From: Acuticoccus sp. I52.16.1 | GTDB taxonomy: Bacteria > Pseudomonadota > Alphaproteobacteria > Rhizobiales > Amorphaceae | Reading direction: 5' to 3' | DNA length: 64,000 bases | Assembly (NCBI RefSeq): GCF_022865125.1 | Contig: NZ_CP094828.1 | Coordinates: 310,001 to 374,000, forward strand | In this document: positions 1 through 7,306 of the stretch, in pieces | Position numbering within the stretch: the stretch's first letter is position 1 | Layout of the letters: each line of letters starts with the position of its first letter | The notes under the pieces: generated by a model | Seen by the model: only the letters and a program-made list of their open reading frames with translations | Databases searched by the model: none | Told to the model about the DNA's origin: nothing | Position numbers and translations under genes: made by a program

Positions 1-810
1 CGCCCGGTGACCTACGGCATCGGCGCCTACTACAACCCGGCCCGCGGCACCTACGGGCGCTACGGCTACGCCTACGGCCCCTATCGCGGCATCGCCTACG
101 GGGCGGCCTACAACCCGCGCACCGGGACCTATGTGCGCGGCGGCGGCGTCTCCGGCCCCTGGGGCGAGCGCGGCTTCGTCTCCGCCTACAACCCGCGGAC
201 CGACACCGGCGCCTTCGCGCGCGGGGGGCATGACGTCTACGGCTCCTGGGGTTCCGCGGGCGTGCGGCGCGGGACGTCCTGGGCGCACGTCTCCGGGGCG
301 GAGAACGGCAACGCCGGTGGGCTGCGGTGGAACACCTCGGCCGGCAACCAGGGGTTCGTCGGCGGGCGCGACGGCAACCTCTTCGCCGGGCGCGACGGAA
401 ACGTCTACCACCACGGCGACGACGGCTGGCAGAAGGTGACACGCCCCGGCGGCGACGGCGCGCTCGCCAACCGGCCCGCAGGCGACGGGGCGCTGGCCAA
501 CCGGCCCGCCGGCGACCGCCCGGCCAACCGGCCCGCAGCGGAACGGCCGCGCGCCGGCAACGCGCCGTCGCGCCAGCCCCAGGCCGCGCGGCCGCGCGCC
601 GAGGTCCCCAGCCACCTCTCCAACGACCGCATCGGCCGCGAGATGGGCAACATGGACGCCATGCGCCAACGCAACTTCACGCGGGCCGGCGGTGGCTTCG
701 GCGGCGGCGGCGGCGAGTTCCGCGGGGGCGGCGGCTTCCGCGGCGGCGGCGGTGGTGGCTTCCACGGCGGCGGCGGCTTCCGGGAGGGCGGCGGCGGCTT
801 CCGCCGCTGA
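1..810 (+). CDS. Gly/Tyr-rich repeat protein, 5' end outside the window
   Basis: The frame is open from base 1, so the GTG at 7 is probably internal and the true start lies upstream. The N-terminal half has repeats built on a YNPRTGTY-like motif (about residues 10, 35 and 60), alternating with Gly/Tyr/Ala-rich stretches. A middle part carries GRDGN repeats. After about residue 150 there is a Pro/Arg/Ala linker with three NRPAGD-like copies. The last 45 residues are an almost pure Gly/Phe/Arg tail (GGGGFR type). This composition is typical of exported or surface-associated low-complexity proteins of Hyphomicrobiales, but no catalytic domain is visible. It ends 145 bases before the convergent acetamidase gene. 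The function is unknown and any signal peptide would be outside the window. Confidence 0.75.
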   Translation, partial: RPVTYGIGAYYNPARGTYGRYGYAYGPYRGIAYGAAYNPRTGTYVRGGGVSGPWGERGFVSAYNPRTDTGAFARGGHDVYGSWGSAGVRRGTSWAHVSGAENGNAGGLRWNTSAGNQGFVGGRDGNLFAGRDGNVYHHGDDGWQKVTRPGGDGALANRPAGDGALANRPAGDRPANRPAAERPRAGNAPSRQPQAARPRAEVPSHLSNDRIGREMGNMDAMRQRNFTRAGGGFGGGGGEFRGGGGFRGGGGGGFHGGGGFREGGGGFRR

Positions 811-955
811 CACCGCCACACCGGATCAAAAGTGCGACCCCATGGCGGGGCCGCACGGGCGGGGGGAAGTTCGCAGCCCTCAGTATGCGCTTCGTCAGCA
901 GTGCCGCGCGGGACGGAGCGGCGCCGTCAGAGCCGGGCGCGCCGTCGCCCGTCGG

Positions 956-1894
956 TCAGAGAACGGCCTTCGGCATCATCATGTGGCAGCCCTTCTCGCC
1001 GTCGACCGTCTGCGTCACGCGCAGGTCGCCCTGGAGCGAGCACAGCATGTAGGCCTGCTCGCGCGTCAGCGTGGTGCGGGCGCACACGTGCCGGATCATC
1101 TGGCGCAGCGCGATGCGGGCCGCCTCGTCGAGGTCCTCGTGCATGCCGATCGAGATGAGGTGGGTGGCATTCTCGGCGAACGGGTAGTCGTAGCCGAGAT
1201 CCTTGCGCACAGTGAGCCGGAAGGTGCCCTTCAGCCCCGTCTCCAGCGCCGTGATGCAGACCTCGCCGTCGCCCTGCACGCCGTGCCCGTCGCCGGCGGA
1301 GAACAACGCCCCCTCGGTGAAGACCGGCAGGTAGAGCGTCGTGCCCGCGCCGAGTTCCTTGTTGTCCATGTTGCCGCCGAACTTGCGCGGCTGCATGGAG
1401 GGGATGCGCCCCCAGTGCGGCGGCGGCGCCACGGCCATGATGCCGAAGAATGGCGCCAGGTCGATGTCGGTCCCCCACGGAAGTCGTGCCGTCCCGGCCG
1501 CGATGTCGATCTCGGGATGGATGCGGGTGAGCGCGTCGAATTCGTCGGGCAGCGTTCCCTTCAGCGGCACGATCTGCACGAAGCCCCAGCGCTCGTTCAA
1601 CGAAACGTCGACGATCTCGATCTCCAAGACGTCGCCGGGCATCGCGCCGTCGACGTGGACCGGACCGGTCAGCATGTGGCTGGTGCCTTCGCGCTGGCAG
1701 CGTGCGATGGCGTCGAGATGGCCCGGCTGCACCAGGGAGCGGTCGGCGGGGAGCGCCTCGGGACCGCCGGCGGCCCAGGCCGTGAGCGTCACCGTGTCGC
1801 CGGATGCGATGTGAAGCACGGGCGGGAGGGCGGCATCGTGATGCCCCCAGTGGATATTCTGCGGCAGCGCGGGCAGCTCGTGGTGGCGGGGCAT
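956..1894 (-). CDS. acetamidase/formamidase family amidohydrolase
   Basis: A 312-residue protein of the FmdA/AmdA family, which hydrolyses short amides to the acid and ammonia in the cytoplasm. Family features are a metal-site GHGVQGDGEVC block near residue 215, GPVHVDGAMPGDVLEIEI near 95, and the normal family length of about 310. The ATG at 1894 follows a strong GAGAGGAG Shine-Dalgarno, which decided this start over longer readings of the same frame. It lies 50 bases downstream of the SDR gene on the same strand, so the two are probably co-transcribed. The real substrate cannot be read from the sequence; the neighbours (acyl-CoA ligase, FAD oxidoreductase, epimerase) suggest degradation of a larger nitrogen-containing compound. 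Confidence 0.85.
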   Translation of the reverse strand: MPRHHELPALPQNIHWGHHDAALPPVLHIASGDTVTLTAWAAGGPEALPADRSLVQPGHLDAIARCQREGTSHMLTGPVHVDGAMPGDVLEIEIVDVSLNERWGFVQIVPLKGTLPDEFDALTRIHPEIDIAAGTARLPWGTDIDLAPFFGIMAVAPPPHWGRIPSMQPRKFGGNMDNKELGAGTTLYLPVFTEGALFSAGDGHGVQGDGEVCITALETGLKGTFRLTVRKDLGYDYPFAENATHLISIGMHEDLDEAARIALRQMIRHVCARTTLTREQAYMLCSLQGDLRVTQTVDGEKGCHMMMPKAVL

Positions 1895-1944
1895 CGCCTC
1901 TCCTCTCCGGTCGATCCCCTCGTCCCTACACGAAATCGCCGCCG

Positions 1945-2667
1945 CTACATCAGATCTTCGCGCGCACGCAGCACCTGGCCGTGGATCCAGTTGGCCTTTT
2001 CCGAGGCGAGGAACTTCACCAGCCCGACGATGTCGGCCGAGCGGTTGTTGCCCTGGCCCGCCATCGGGCTGATCTCGTCGTAGCGGCCGTGGCTGTAGAT
2101 CTCGGTCTCCGCCTCCCCGGGCGACACGGCGACGGCGTTCACCGTGATCCCCTTGGGGGCGAGTTCGTTGGCGAGGACGCGCGTGATCGCCTCGACGGCG
2201 CCCTTGGTGGCGTTGTAGCTCGAATAGCCGGGCGCACTCTGCGACAGCGCGCTGCTCGACACGTTGACGATCCGCCCGCCGGTCTTCATCCGCCGCGCCG
2301 CCTCGCGCATGGTGTGGAAGCAGCCGAACAGATTGACCGCCAGGACCATCTCGAACATCTCGTCGCTCACCTCGGCGAGCGGCGCCTCGTGCATGATGCC
2401 GGCGCAGTTGACGAGGATGTCCACCGAGCCGAAGCGCGATTCGGCGAAATCGAAGAGGTCGGGGGCCGAGCGGCTGTCGGCGACGTTCGCCTGCACCGCG
2501 AAGGCATCCCCGCCGGCGGCTTTGATATCGGCGACGACGTGGGCCGCCGCTTCCTCGCCGCCGTTGCGATAATGAACCAGGACCCGGATCCCGTCGTAGC
2601 CGAAGCACCGTGCAATGGCGGCCCCGATCCCGCCGGAGCCGCCCGTGATCAGTGCCGTGCGCTGCAT
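1945..2667 (-). CDS. short-chain dehydrogenase/reductase (SDR)
   Basis: A 240-residue classical SDR, an NAD(P)-dependent oxidoreductase of alcohols or ketones. The Rossmann cofactor motif TGGSGGIG is at about residues 7-14, NCAGIMHE follows the fourth strand, and the catalytic Ser with YNATK (YxxxK) sits near residues 140-155. The reading frame has a GTG at 2679, but GGAGG lies inside those first codons and is well spaced for the ATG at 2667, so the shorter start is chosen. The residues after the second strand (HYRNGGEE) hint at NADP preference. It is first in a probable two-gene unit with the acetamidase, divergent from the acyl-CoA ligase. The substrate is unknown. Confidence 0.88.
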   Translation of the reverse strand: MQRTALITGGSGGIGAAIARCFGYDGIRVLVHYRNGGEEAAAHVVADIKAAGGDAFAVQANVADSRSAPDLFDFAESRFGSVDILVNCAGIMHEAPLAEVSDEMFEMVLAVNLFGCFHTMREAARRMKTGGRIVNVSSSALSQSAPGYSSYNATKGAVEAITRVLANELAPKGITVNAVAVSPGEAETEIYSHGRYDEISPMAGQGNNRSADIVGLVKFLASEKANWIHGQVLRAREDLM

Positions 2668-3003
2668 GGTTGCCTCCACATAATAGTATTATAAACCACC
2701 AACGGTACCACCGGGCTATCGTTCGCACTTTTTTGTACGATGATAGTCAAATCTTGCTGAATTATGTTGGTGATACGCCTTGAAACGGCCGTAGTTGAGA
2801 CCGCGTGCCGACCCGTGCCGCGGAACCCCTGCGGGAAATGTGACGGCAAAGGGGCACTGTCGAGATTCCAGTTCCGGCCTTCCGAAAAAGACTTTGGTGC
2901 CATGCCCATCGGCCCGCCGCGCGAACGCGCTGTTGCCAAACCGGGCGCGATGTCGCCACGCTCGCACCCTCGACCCTCCTCGACCGATACCGGACCGTCC
3001 CCC
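2668..3003. promoter_or_regulatory. divergent intergenic region with two inverted repeats
   Basis: This 336-base gap separates the divergent SDR and acyl-CoA ligase genes, and its first 100 bases are markedly AT-richer than the surroundings. It holds a perfect palindrome with 6-base arms, ATAATA-G-TATTAT (2680-2692), just upstream of the SDR start. A looser inverted repeat, CTATC...GATAG (2716-2720 and 2742-2746), encloses a T6 run. These could be operator and promoter elements for both units. No regulator gene lies next to them, so the controlling protein is unknown. The remainder, about 2770-3003, shows nothing recognisable. Confidence 0.4.
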
Positions 3004-4629
3004 ATGCCGAACGACAGCGTCTCGCCGTCCTCCATCCCCACCCCCGCGCAGTGCGTCCTTCGCGAGATGCTGACCCATGCGGCCGACCGCCACCCCGAGC
3101 GTGACGCCGTGCGGTTCTGGCGCGGCGAGACGTGGACATATCGTGCGCTGCGTGAGCGCGTCACGCGCCGCGCCGCGGCCCTGCGCGAGGCCGGCGTCGC
3201 CCAGGGCGATCATGTGCTGACGTTCATGAACAACGGCCCGGAGCTGCTCGTCACCTGGTATGCGATCAACTGGCTGGGTGCGGTCTACGTCCCGGTGAAC
3301 ACCGCCGCGCGGGGCCGTCCGCTGGCGCACATCCTCACCAACGCCGACGCCGAGGTGATGATCGCCCACCCCGGCGCCCTCGCCCGGCTGGAAGGGATCG
3401 AGACCGGCGCGCTCGGCACCGTCCTCGTCCCGCCCGGCTTCGCGGGAGAGGGTGAGGCGGCGCCGGTTCCGGGCCTCGTGGTGCGCCCGCTCGCCGAGCC
3501 GGAGGGAGCGGTGGGCGACGTCGCCCCGCAGCGGCCGATCATGCCGTGGGACGCACAAGCGATCATGTACACCTCCGGCACCACCGGGAACGCCAAGGGC
3601 GTCGTCTTCTCCTACGTCCAGCACTGGACGATGGGGCCCGAGGCGATGCATGCCATCACCGAAGACGACGTGACGATGATCTGCGGGCCGATCTTCCACT
3701 GCGGCTCGACGCTCTACGTCAACACCATGCTCGCCCGCGCCGGGACCATCGCCATGGTGCCCGAGTTCCGCACCGCCGACTTCTGGGACGCGGTGCGCGA
3801 AACCGGCTCCACCGCCGTTCTGCTGCTGGGCGTGATGGCGAGCTTCCTCCTCAAGGCGCCCGAGACGGCAGGCGACAAGGACCACCCGCTGGCCAAGGTC
3901 TACATCGTCCCCTTCGGCGAGGATGCGCCGCGCTTCCGCGACCGTTTCGGCGTGAGCCTCTACACTGTCTTCAACATGACCGAGATCGCGAGCCCCCTCG
4001 TCGCCGGCCCCGGCATCGAGACGCCGGGCCTCGCCGGCACGGCCCGTCCGCCGTTCGAGCTGCGCATCGCCGATGCCGACGACCTGCCCCAGCCCGACGG
4101 CACGGTGGGCGAGCTTCTGGTGCGCTCGCACCGGCCGTGGGCACTCTTCTCGGGCTACTACAAGAACCCGGAGGCGACGGCGGCGGCCCTGCGCAACGGC
4201 TGGTTCCACACCGGCGACGCCTTCCGGCGCGAGGCGGACGGCACGTTCACCTTCGTCGACCGGCTGAAGGACGTGATCCGCCGCCGCGGCGAGAACATCT
4301 CCTCGTTCGAGCTGGAGAGCGAGATCCTGACCCACCCCGCCGTGCAGGAGGCGGTCGCCGTCGCGGTACCGAGCGACGTCACCGAGGACGAGGTGCTGGC
4401 CGTGGTGGTCGCGGTGCCCGGCGGCACGATCGACCCGGCGGGGCTGATCGAGCATCTCGCCGAGCGGCTGCCGCACCACATGGTGCCGCGCTACGTGCGC
4501 ATCGTCGACGCGCTGCCCAAGACCGCGTCGGGTAAGCTGCAGAAGCACGAGCTGCGCACCGCCGGCCTGACGGACGACACGTTCGACCGGGAGGCCGCCG
4601 GCATCCGCATCCGCCGCGCCAAGCTGTAG
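3004..4629 (+). CDS. AMP-forming acyl-CoA ligase (CaiC-like)
   Basis: A 541-residue member of the ANL superfamily, which activates a carboxylic acid with ATP and transfers it to CoA. The P-loop TSGTTGNAKG is near residue 190, an adenylate-binding YTVFNMTEIASP block near 320, GWFHTGD near 400, DRLKDVIRRRGENIS near 420, and the C-terminal lysine motif PKTASGKLQK near 510. It resembles the crotonobetaine/carnitine-CoA ligase branch, but the acid cannot be named. The ATG at 3004 is used because homology begins just after it; an in-frame ATG at 2950 is possible and neither has a convincing Shine-Dalgarno. It heads a plus-strand group with the epimerase and FAD oxidoreductase. Confidence 0.85.
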   Translation: MPNDSVSPSSIPTPAQCVLREMLTHAADRHPERDAVRFWRGETWTYRALRERVTRRAAALREAGVAQGDHVLTFMNNGPELLVTWYAINWLGAVYVPVNTAARGRPLAHILTNADAEVMIAHPGALARLEGIETGALGTVLVPPGFAGEGEAAPVPGLVVRPLAEPEGAVGDVAPQRPIMPWDAQAIMYTSGTTGNAKGVVFSYVQHWTMGPEAMHAITEDDVTMICGPIFHCGSTLYVNTMLARAGTIAMVPEFRTADFWDAVRETGSTAVLLLGVMASFLLKAPETAGDKDHPLAKVYIVPFGEDAPRFRDRFGVSLYTVFNMTEIASPLVAGPGIETPGLAGTARPPFELRIADADDLPQPDGTVGELLVRSHRPWALFSGYYKNPEATAAALRNGWFHTGDAFRREADGTFTFVDRLKDVIRRRGENISSFELESEILTHPAVQEAVAVAVPSDVTEDEVLAVVVAVPGGTIDPAGLIEHLAERLPHHMVPRYVRIVDALPKTASGKLQKHELRTAGLTDDTFDREAAGIRIRRAKL

Positions 4630-4631
4630 CG

Positions 4632-4690
4632 GGGGCGGTGCAACAGCGGGAGCGAGGGGCGGTGCGACAGCGGGGCGAGGGGCGGGGCGG
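4632..4690 (+). repeat. imperfect direct repeat, G-rich, 23-24 bases
   Basis: Two and a half copies of a G-rich unit beginning GGGGCGGTGC lie at 4632-4655, 4656-4678 and 4679-4690, filling the space just after the acyl-CoA ligase stop. The core GGGGCGGTGnGAC is shared with the tandem repeat at 56008-56049. The strand is G-rich enough to form quadruplex structure. No function is evident. Confidence 0.7.
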
Positions 4691-4698
4691 ATGGGGGT

Positions 4699-4710
4699 GC
4701 AATGCATTGC
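4699..4710. promoter_or_regulatory. 12-base perfect palindrome upstream of the epimerase gene
   Basis: GCAATGCATTGC is a perfect palindrome 53 bases before the ATG at 4764 and directly after the G-rich repeat. It is a candidate operator for the epimerase/FAD oxidoreductase pair, but no cognate regulator is adjacent, and a chance palindrome is possible. Confidence 0.3.
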
Positions 4711-4763
4711 ATTTCCTGCCCGTCTCGGGCCTCCTGCGGACACGAACCGACGGAGCCGACGCG

Positions 4764-5579
4764 ATGACCACGCCCTACGACACCATCCTCATCACCGGCG
4801 CCGCCGGGGCGCTCGGCACCGAGCTGCGCCGCGGCCTCGCCCCGCTCGCCGAGACGCTCCGCCTCGCCGACCGCATGCCCATCGCCGACCTCGCTCCCCA
4901 CGAGGAGGCCGTCACCTTCGACCTCGCCGACGAAGCCGCCACGATGGCCGCCACCGAGGGCGTCGACGCGATCGTCCATATGGGCGGCGCGCCGGTCGAG
5001 AAGCCGTGGCAGGAGATCCTCGACTCGACCATTCGCGGCACCTACCACCTCTACGAAGGGGCGCGGAAGCACGGGGTGAAGCGCATCGCGTACGCCTCAT
5101 CGGTGCACGCCATCGGCTTCCACCGGCTGAGCGACCATATCGACACCACGACGCCGACGCGGCCCGACACGCTGTACGGCGTGTCGAAGTGCTTCGTGGA
5201 ATCCCTGTCGTCGCTCTACTGGGACAAGTTCGGGATCGAGACCGCGTGCGTGCGGATCTTCTCGTCGTTCCCGGAGCCGGCGGACCGGCGGCACCTGTGG
5301 TCCTGGCTCTCTTATGCCGACCTCGTGCGCCTCTTCTCGGCCTGCCTCACCGCGCCGCACGTCGGCCACACGATCACCTTCGGCATCTCCGACAATCGGG
5401 TGAAACCGGTCGACAACTCGCGCGCCGGCCACCTCGGCTATGCCCCGCAGGACACCACCGAGCCCTACCGCGCGGCGCTCGAGGCACGCACGCCCCCGCT
5501 CGACCCCTACGCACCGGAAACGCTGTGCTACGGCGGTGCCTTCGTCACCTACCCGCACCCGGACGATCCCGCCCGATGA
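4764..5579 (+). CDS. NAD-dependent epimerase/dehydratase, uronate dehydrogenase-like
   Basis: A 271-residue extended-type SDR. It has a TGAAGALG Rossmann motif (about residues 10-17), the active-site Ser in ASSVHAIGF, and YGVSK (YxxxK). These, with SSFPEPADRR and a DLVRLF...GHTITFGISDN tail, follow closely the Agrobacterium-type uronate dehydrogenase, which oxidises hexuronic acids to aldarolactones, and its length of about 265. No other uronate gene is nearby, so a related sugar acid or a different polar substrate is possible. Its stop codon overlaps the start of the FAD oxidoreductase (ATGA at 5576-5579), which implies translational coupling. Confidence 0.75.
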   Translation: MTTPYDTILITGAAGALGTELRRGLAPLAETLRLADRMPIADLAPHEEAVTFDLADEAATMAATEGVDAIVHMGGAPVEKPWQEILDSTIRGTYHLYEGARKHGVKRIAYASSVHAIGFHRLSDHIDTTTPTRPDTLYGVSKCFVESLSSLYWDKFGIETACVRIFSSFPEPADRRHLWSWLSYADLVRLFSACLTAPHVGHTITFGISDNRVKPVDNSRAGHLGYAPQDTTEPYRAALEARTPPLDPYAPETLCYGGAFVTYPHPDDPAR

Positions 5580-6781
5580 GAGACGGCTACGACGTCGTCA
5601 TCGTCGGCGGGGCGGTGATCGGCTCGTCGGTCGCCTACTTCCTCGCCGCCAATCCGGATTTTGCCGGCACCATCCTGCTGGTGGAACGCGACCCGACCTA
5701 CCGCACGGCCTCAACCTCTCTGTCGGTGGCGGGTATCCGCACGCAGTTCTCCAATCCGATCAACGTCAAGATCGGCCTCTTCGGCGTCGCCTTCATCAAG
5801 GCCTTCACCGAGACGATGGAGGTCGACGGCGACCGGCCCGATCTCGGCTTCCAGGAGGGCGGCTACCTCTTCCTCGCCAAAACGCCCGAACAGGTGGCGA
5901 CCTTGCGGGGCAATCATGTGGTGCAGACCGCGAACGGCGCCGACATCGTCCTGTGGGACCCGGCCGAGCTCGGCGCCGCCTTCCCGCACCTTCGCACCGG
6001 CGACCTGGCGCTGGCGTCCTACGGGCGCGCCAACGAAGGCTGGTTCTCCAACACCGGGCTGATGGACGGCTGCCGCAACAAGGCCCGCGCGCTGGGCGCG
6101 GAGGTGATCGCCGACGAGGTGGTCGCCATCGGCCGCACCGGCAACGCCGTCACCACCGTGACGCTGAAGTCCGGCGCCACGGTGAAGGCCGGCACCGTGG
6201 TCAACGCATCGGGTGCCCGCGCCTCGCTGACGGCGCGGATGGCGGGGCTCGCGGTCCCGGTGGAGCCACGCAAGCGCACGCTCTTCGTGTTCGACGCCGC
6301 CCGTTCGCCGCAGGGGAGCGCCACCGTCAACGGCGGGCGGCTGCCGCTGATGATCGACCATACCGGCGTCTTCTGCCGGCCCGAGGGGCGCTACTTCCTG
6401 TCCGGCTGCGCGCCGGTGGAGGATCCCGCCGTCCCGTTCGACGACTTCGAGCCGCGCTACGAGGAGTTCGAGGAGATCGTCTGGCCGGCGCTGGCGGAAC
6501 GATGCGAGGCGTTCGAGGCGATCAAGGTCGTCAACCAGTGGGCCGGCCACTACGATTTCAACGTGCTCGACCACAACCTCATCGTCGGCCGGCATCCGGA
6601 GGTGACGAACTTCGTCTTCGCCAACGGCTTCTCCGGGCACGGCCTGCAACAGGGGCCGGCGGCCGGGCGCGCGGTGTCGGAACTGATCACCTACGGCGGC
6701 TTTCGCACGCTGGACCTCACCGAGGTCGGCTACGAGCGGGTGGTCGCCAACCGTCCCTTCGTCGAACAGGCGGTCATCTGA
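5576..6781 (+). CDS. FAD-dependent oxidoreductase (DAO family)
   Basis: A 401-residue flavoprotein of the D-amino-acid oxidase/sarcosine oxidase fold. The FAD-binding VIVGGAVIGSSVAYFLA motif is at residues 7-23, with a second cofactor element, TVVNASGARA, near 205. A C-terminal FANGFSGHGLQQGPAAGRAVSELI block is the usual isoalloxazine-binding end. Such enzymes oxidise secondary amines or alpha-amino acids with oxygen or an electron carrier. The overlap with the preceding gene and the acetamidase nearby point to breakdown of an amino or amido compound, which is inference. It is followed after 3 bases by the convergent SnoaL-like gene. Confidence 0.85.
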   Translation: MRDGYDVVIVGGAVIGSSVAYFLAANPDFAGTILLVERDPTYRTASTSLSVAGIRTQFSNPINVKIGLFGVAFIKAFTETMEVDGDRPDLGFQEGGYLFLAKTPEQVATLRGNHVVQTANGADIVLWDPAELGAAFPHLRTGDLALASYGRANEGWFSNTGLMDGCRNKARALGAEVIADEVVAIGRTGNAVTTVTLKSGATVKAGTVVNASGARASLTARMAGLAVPVEPRKRTLFVFDAARSPQGSATVNGGRLPLMIDHTGVFCRPEGRYFLSGCAPVEDPAVPFDDFEPRYEEFEEIVWPALAERCEAFEAIKVVNQWAGHYDFNVLDHNLIVGRHPEVTNFVFANGFSGHGLQQGPAAGRAVSELITYGGFRTLDLTEVGYERVVANRPFVEQAVI

Positions 6782-6784
6782 GCC

Positions 6785-7171
6785 TCAGATCTGGCGGGCG
6801 ATGGCGTCCTTGTCGATGATCGACCACACGGTGCGGATGCGCCCGTCCGCGAACTCGTAGAAGATGTTCTCGGCGAACCGGACACGCCGGCCGTTCACGG
6901 CGAGACCGAACAGCGTGCCGACGGGCGTGCAGTCGAACTGAAGGCGGCTCGCGACCCACGGCGGGTCGGCAGTCAGACGCTCGATCTCAAAGTGCAGGTC
7001 GGGGATGGCGCGAACGTCCCCCTCCAGCATCGCCCGGTAGCCGGCGAGGCCGATGGTGGCGCCGTTGTAGGCGACGTCGGTCCCGACGAAGTCGCCCAGA
7101 TGGTCCCAGTCCCGGCGGTTCAGACAGTCGATATAATGCCGGTAGGCCCGGCTCAGTTCATCGCGGGTCAT
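6785..7171 (-). CDS. SnoaL-like (NTF2-fold) ester cyclase-type protein
   Basis: A 128-residue one-domain protein with the features of the SnoaL-like family: [16 protein letters not shown] at the N-terminus, [20 protein letters not shown] in the middle, and a [28 protein letters not shown] ending. The NTF2 fold binds small hydrophobic ligands or catalyses polyketide-type cyclisation and hydration, and the specific role cannot be inferred. The ATG at 7171 is used; an ATG at 7198 is in frame but lacks a ribosome-binding site. It is divergent from tex and convergent with the FAD oxidoreductase. Confidence 0.75.
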   Translation of the reverse strand: MTRDELSRAYRHYIDCLNRRDWDHLGDFVGTDVAYNGATIGLAGYRAMLEGDVRAIPDLHFEIERLTADPPWVASRLQFDCTPVGTLFGLAVNGRRVRFAENIFYEFADGRIRTVWSIIDKDAIARQI

Positions 7172-7306
7172 GGGGCAGTCGACCTTTCGATCCGGCATCG
7201 GGTGGCGCGACGGTTGGGCGCGCTTCTGTGTGCACCGGGCGCGTGTCACTTGGAAGACGCGCGGGGCGGCGTTATCCCCTCCGCTCCGCAGCGAGAGGAG
7301 CCGATC

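Noticed and set aside
692-2083. Long plus-strand open frame (463 codons) across the acetamidase gene
   Set aside because: Low-complexity Arg/Ala/Gly-rich translation antisense to a clear family member; such frames arise from the very high GC.
2716-4743. 675-codon minus-strand open frame opposite the acyl-CoA ligase
   Set aside because: No domain, and opposite strand has complete ANL motifs; a GC-driven shadow.
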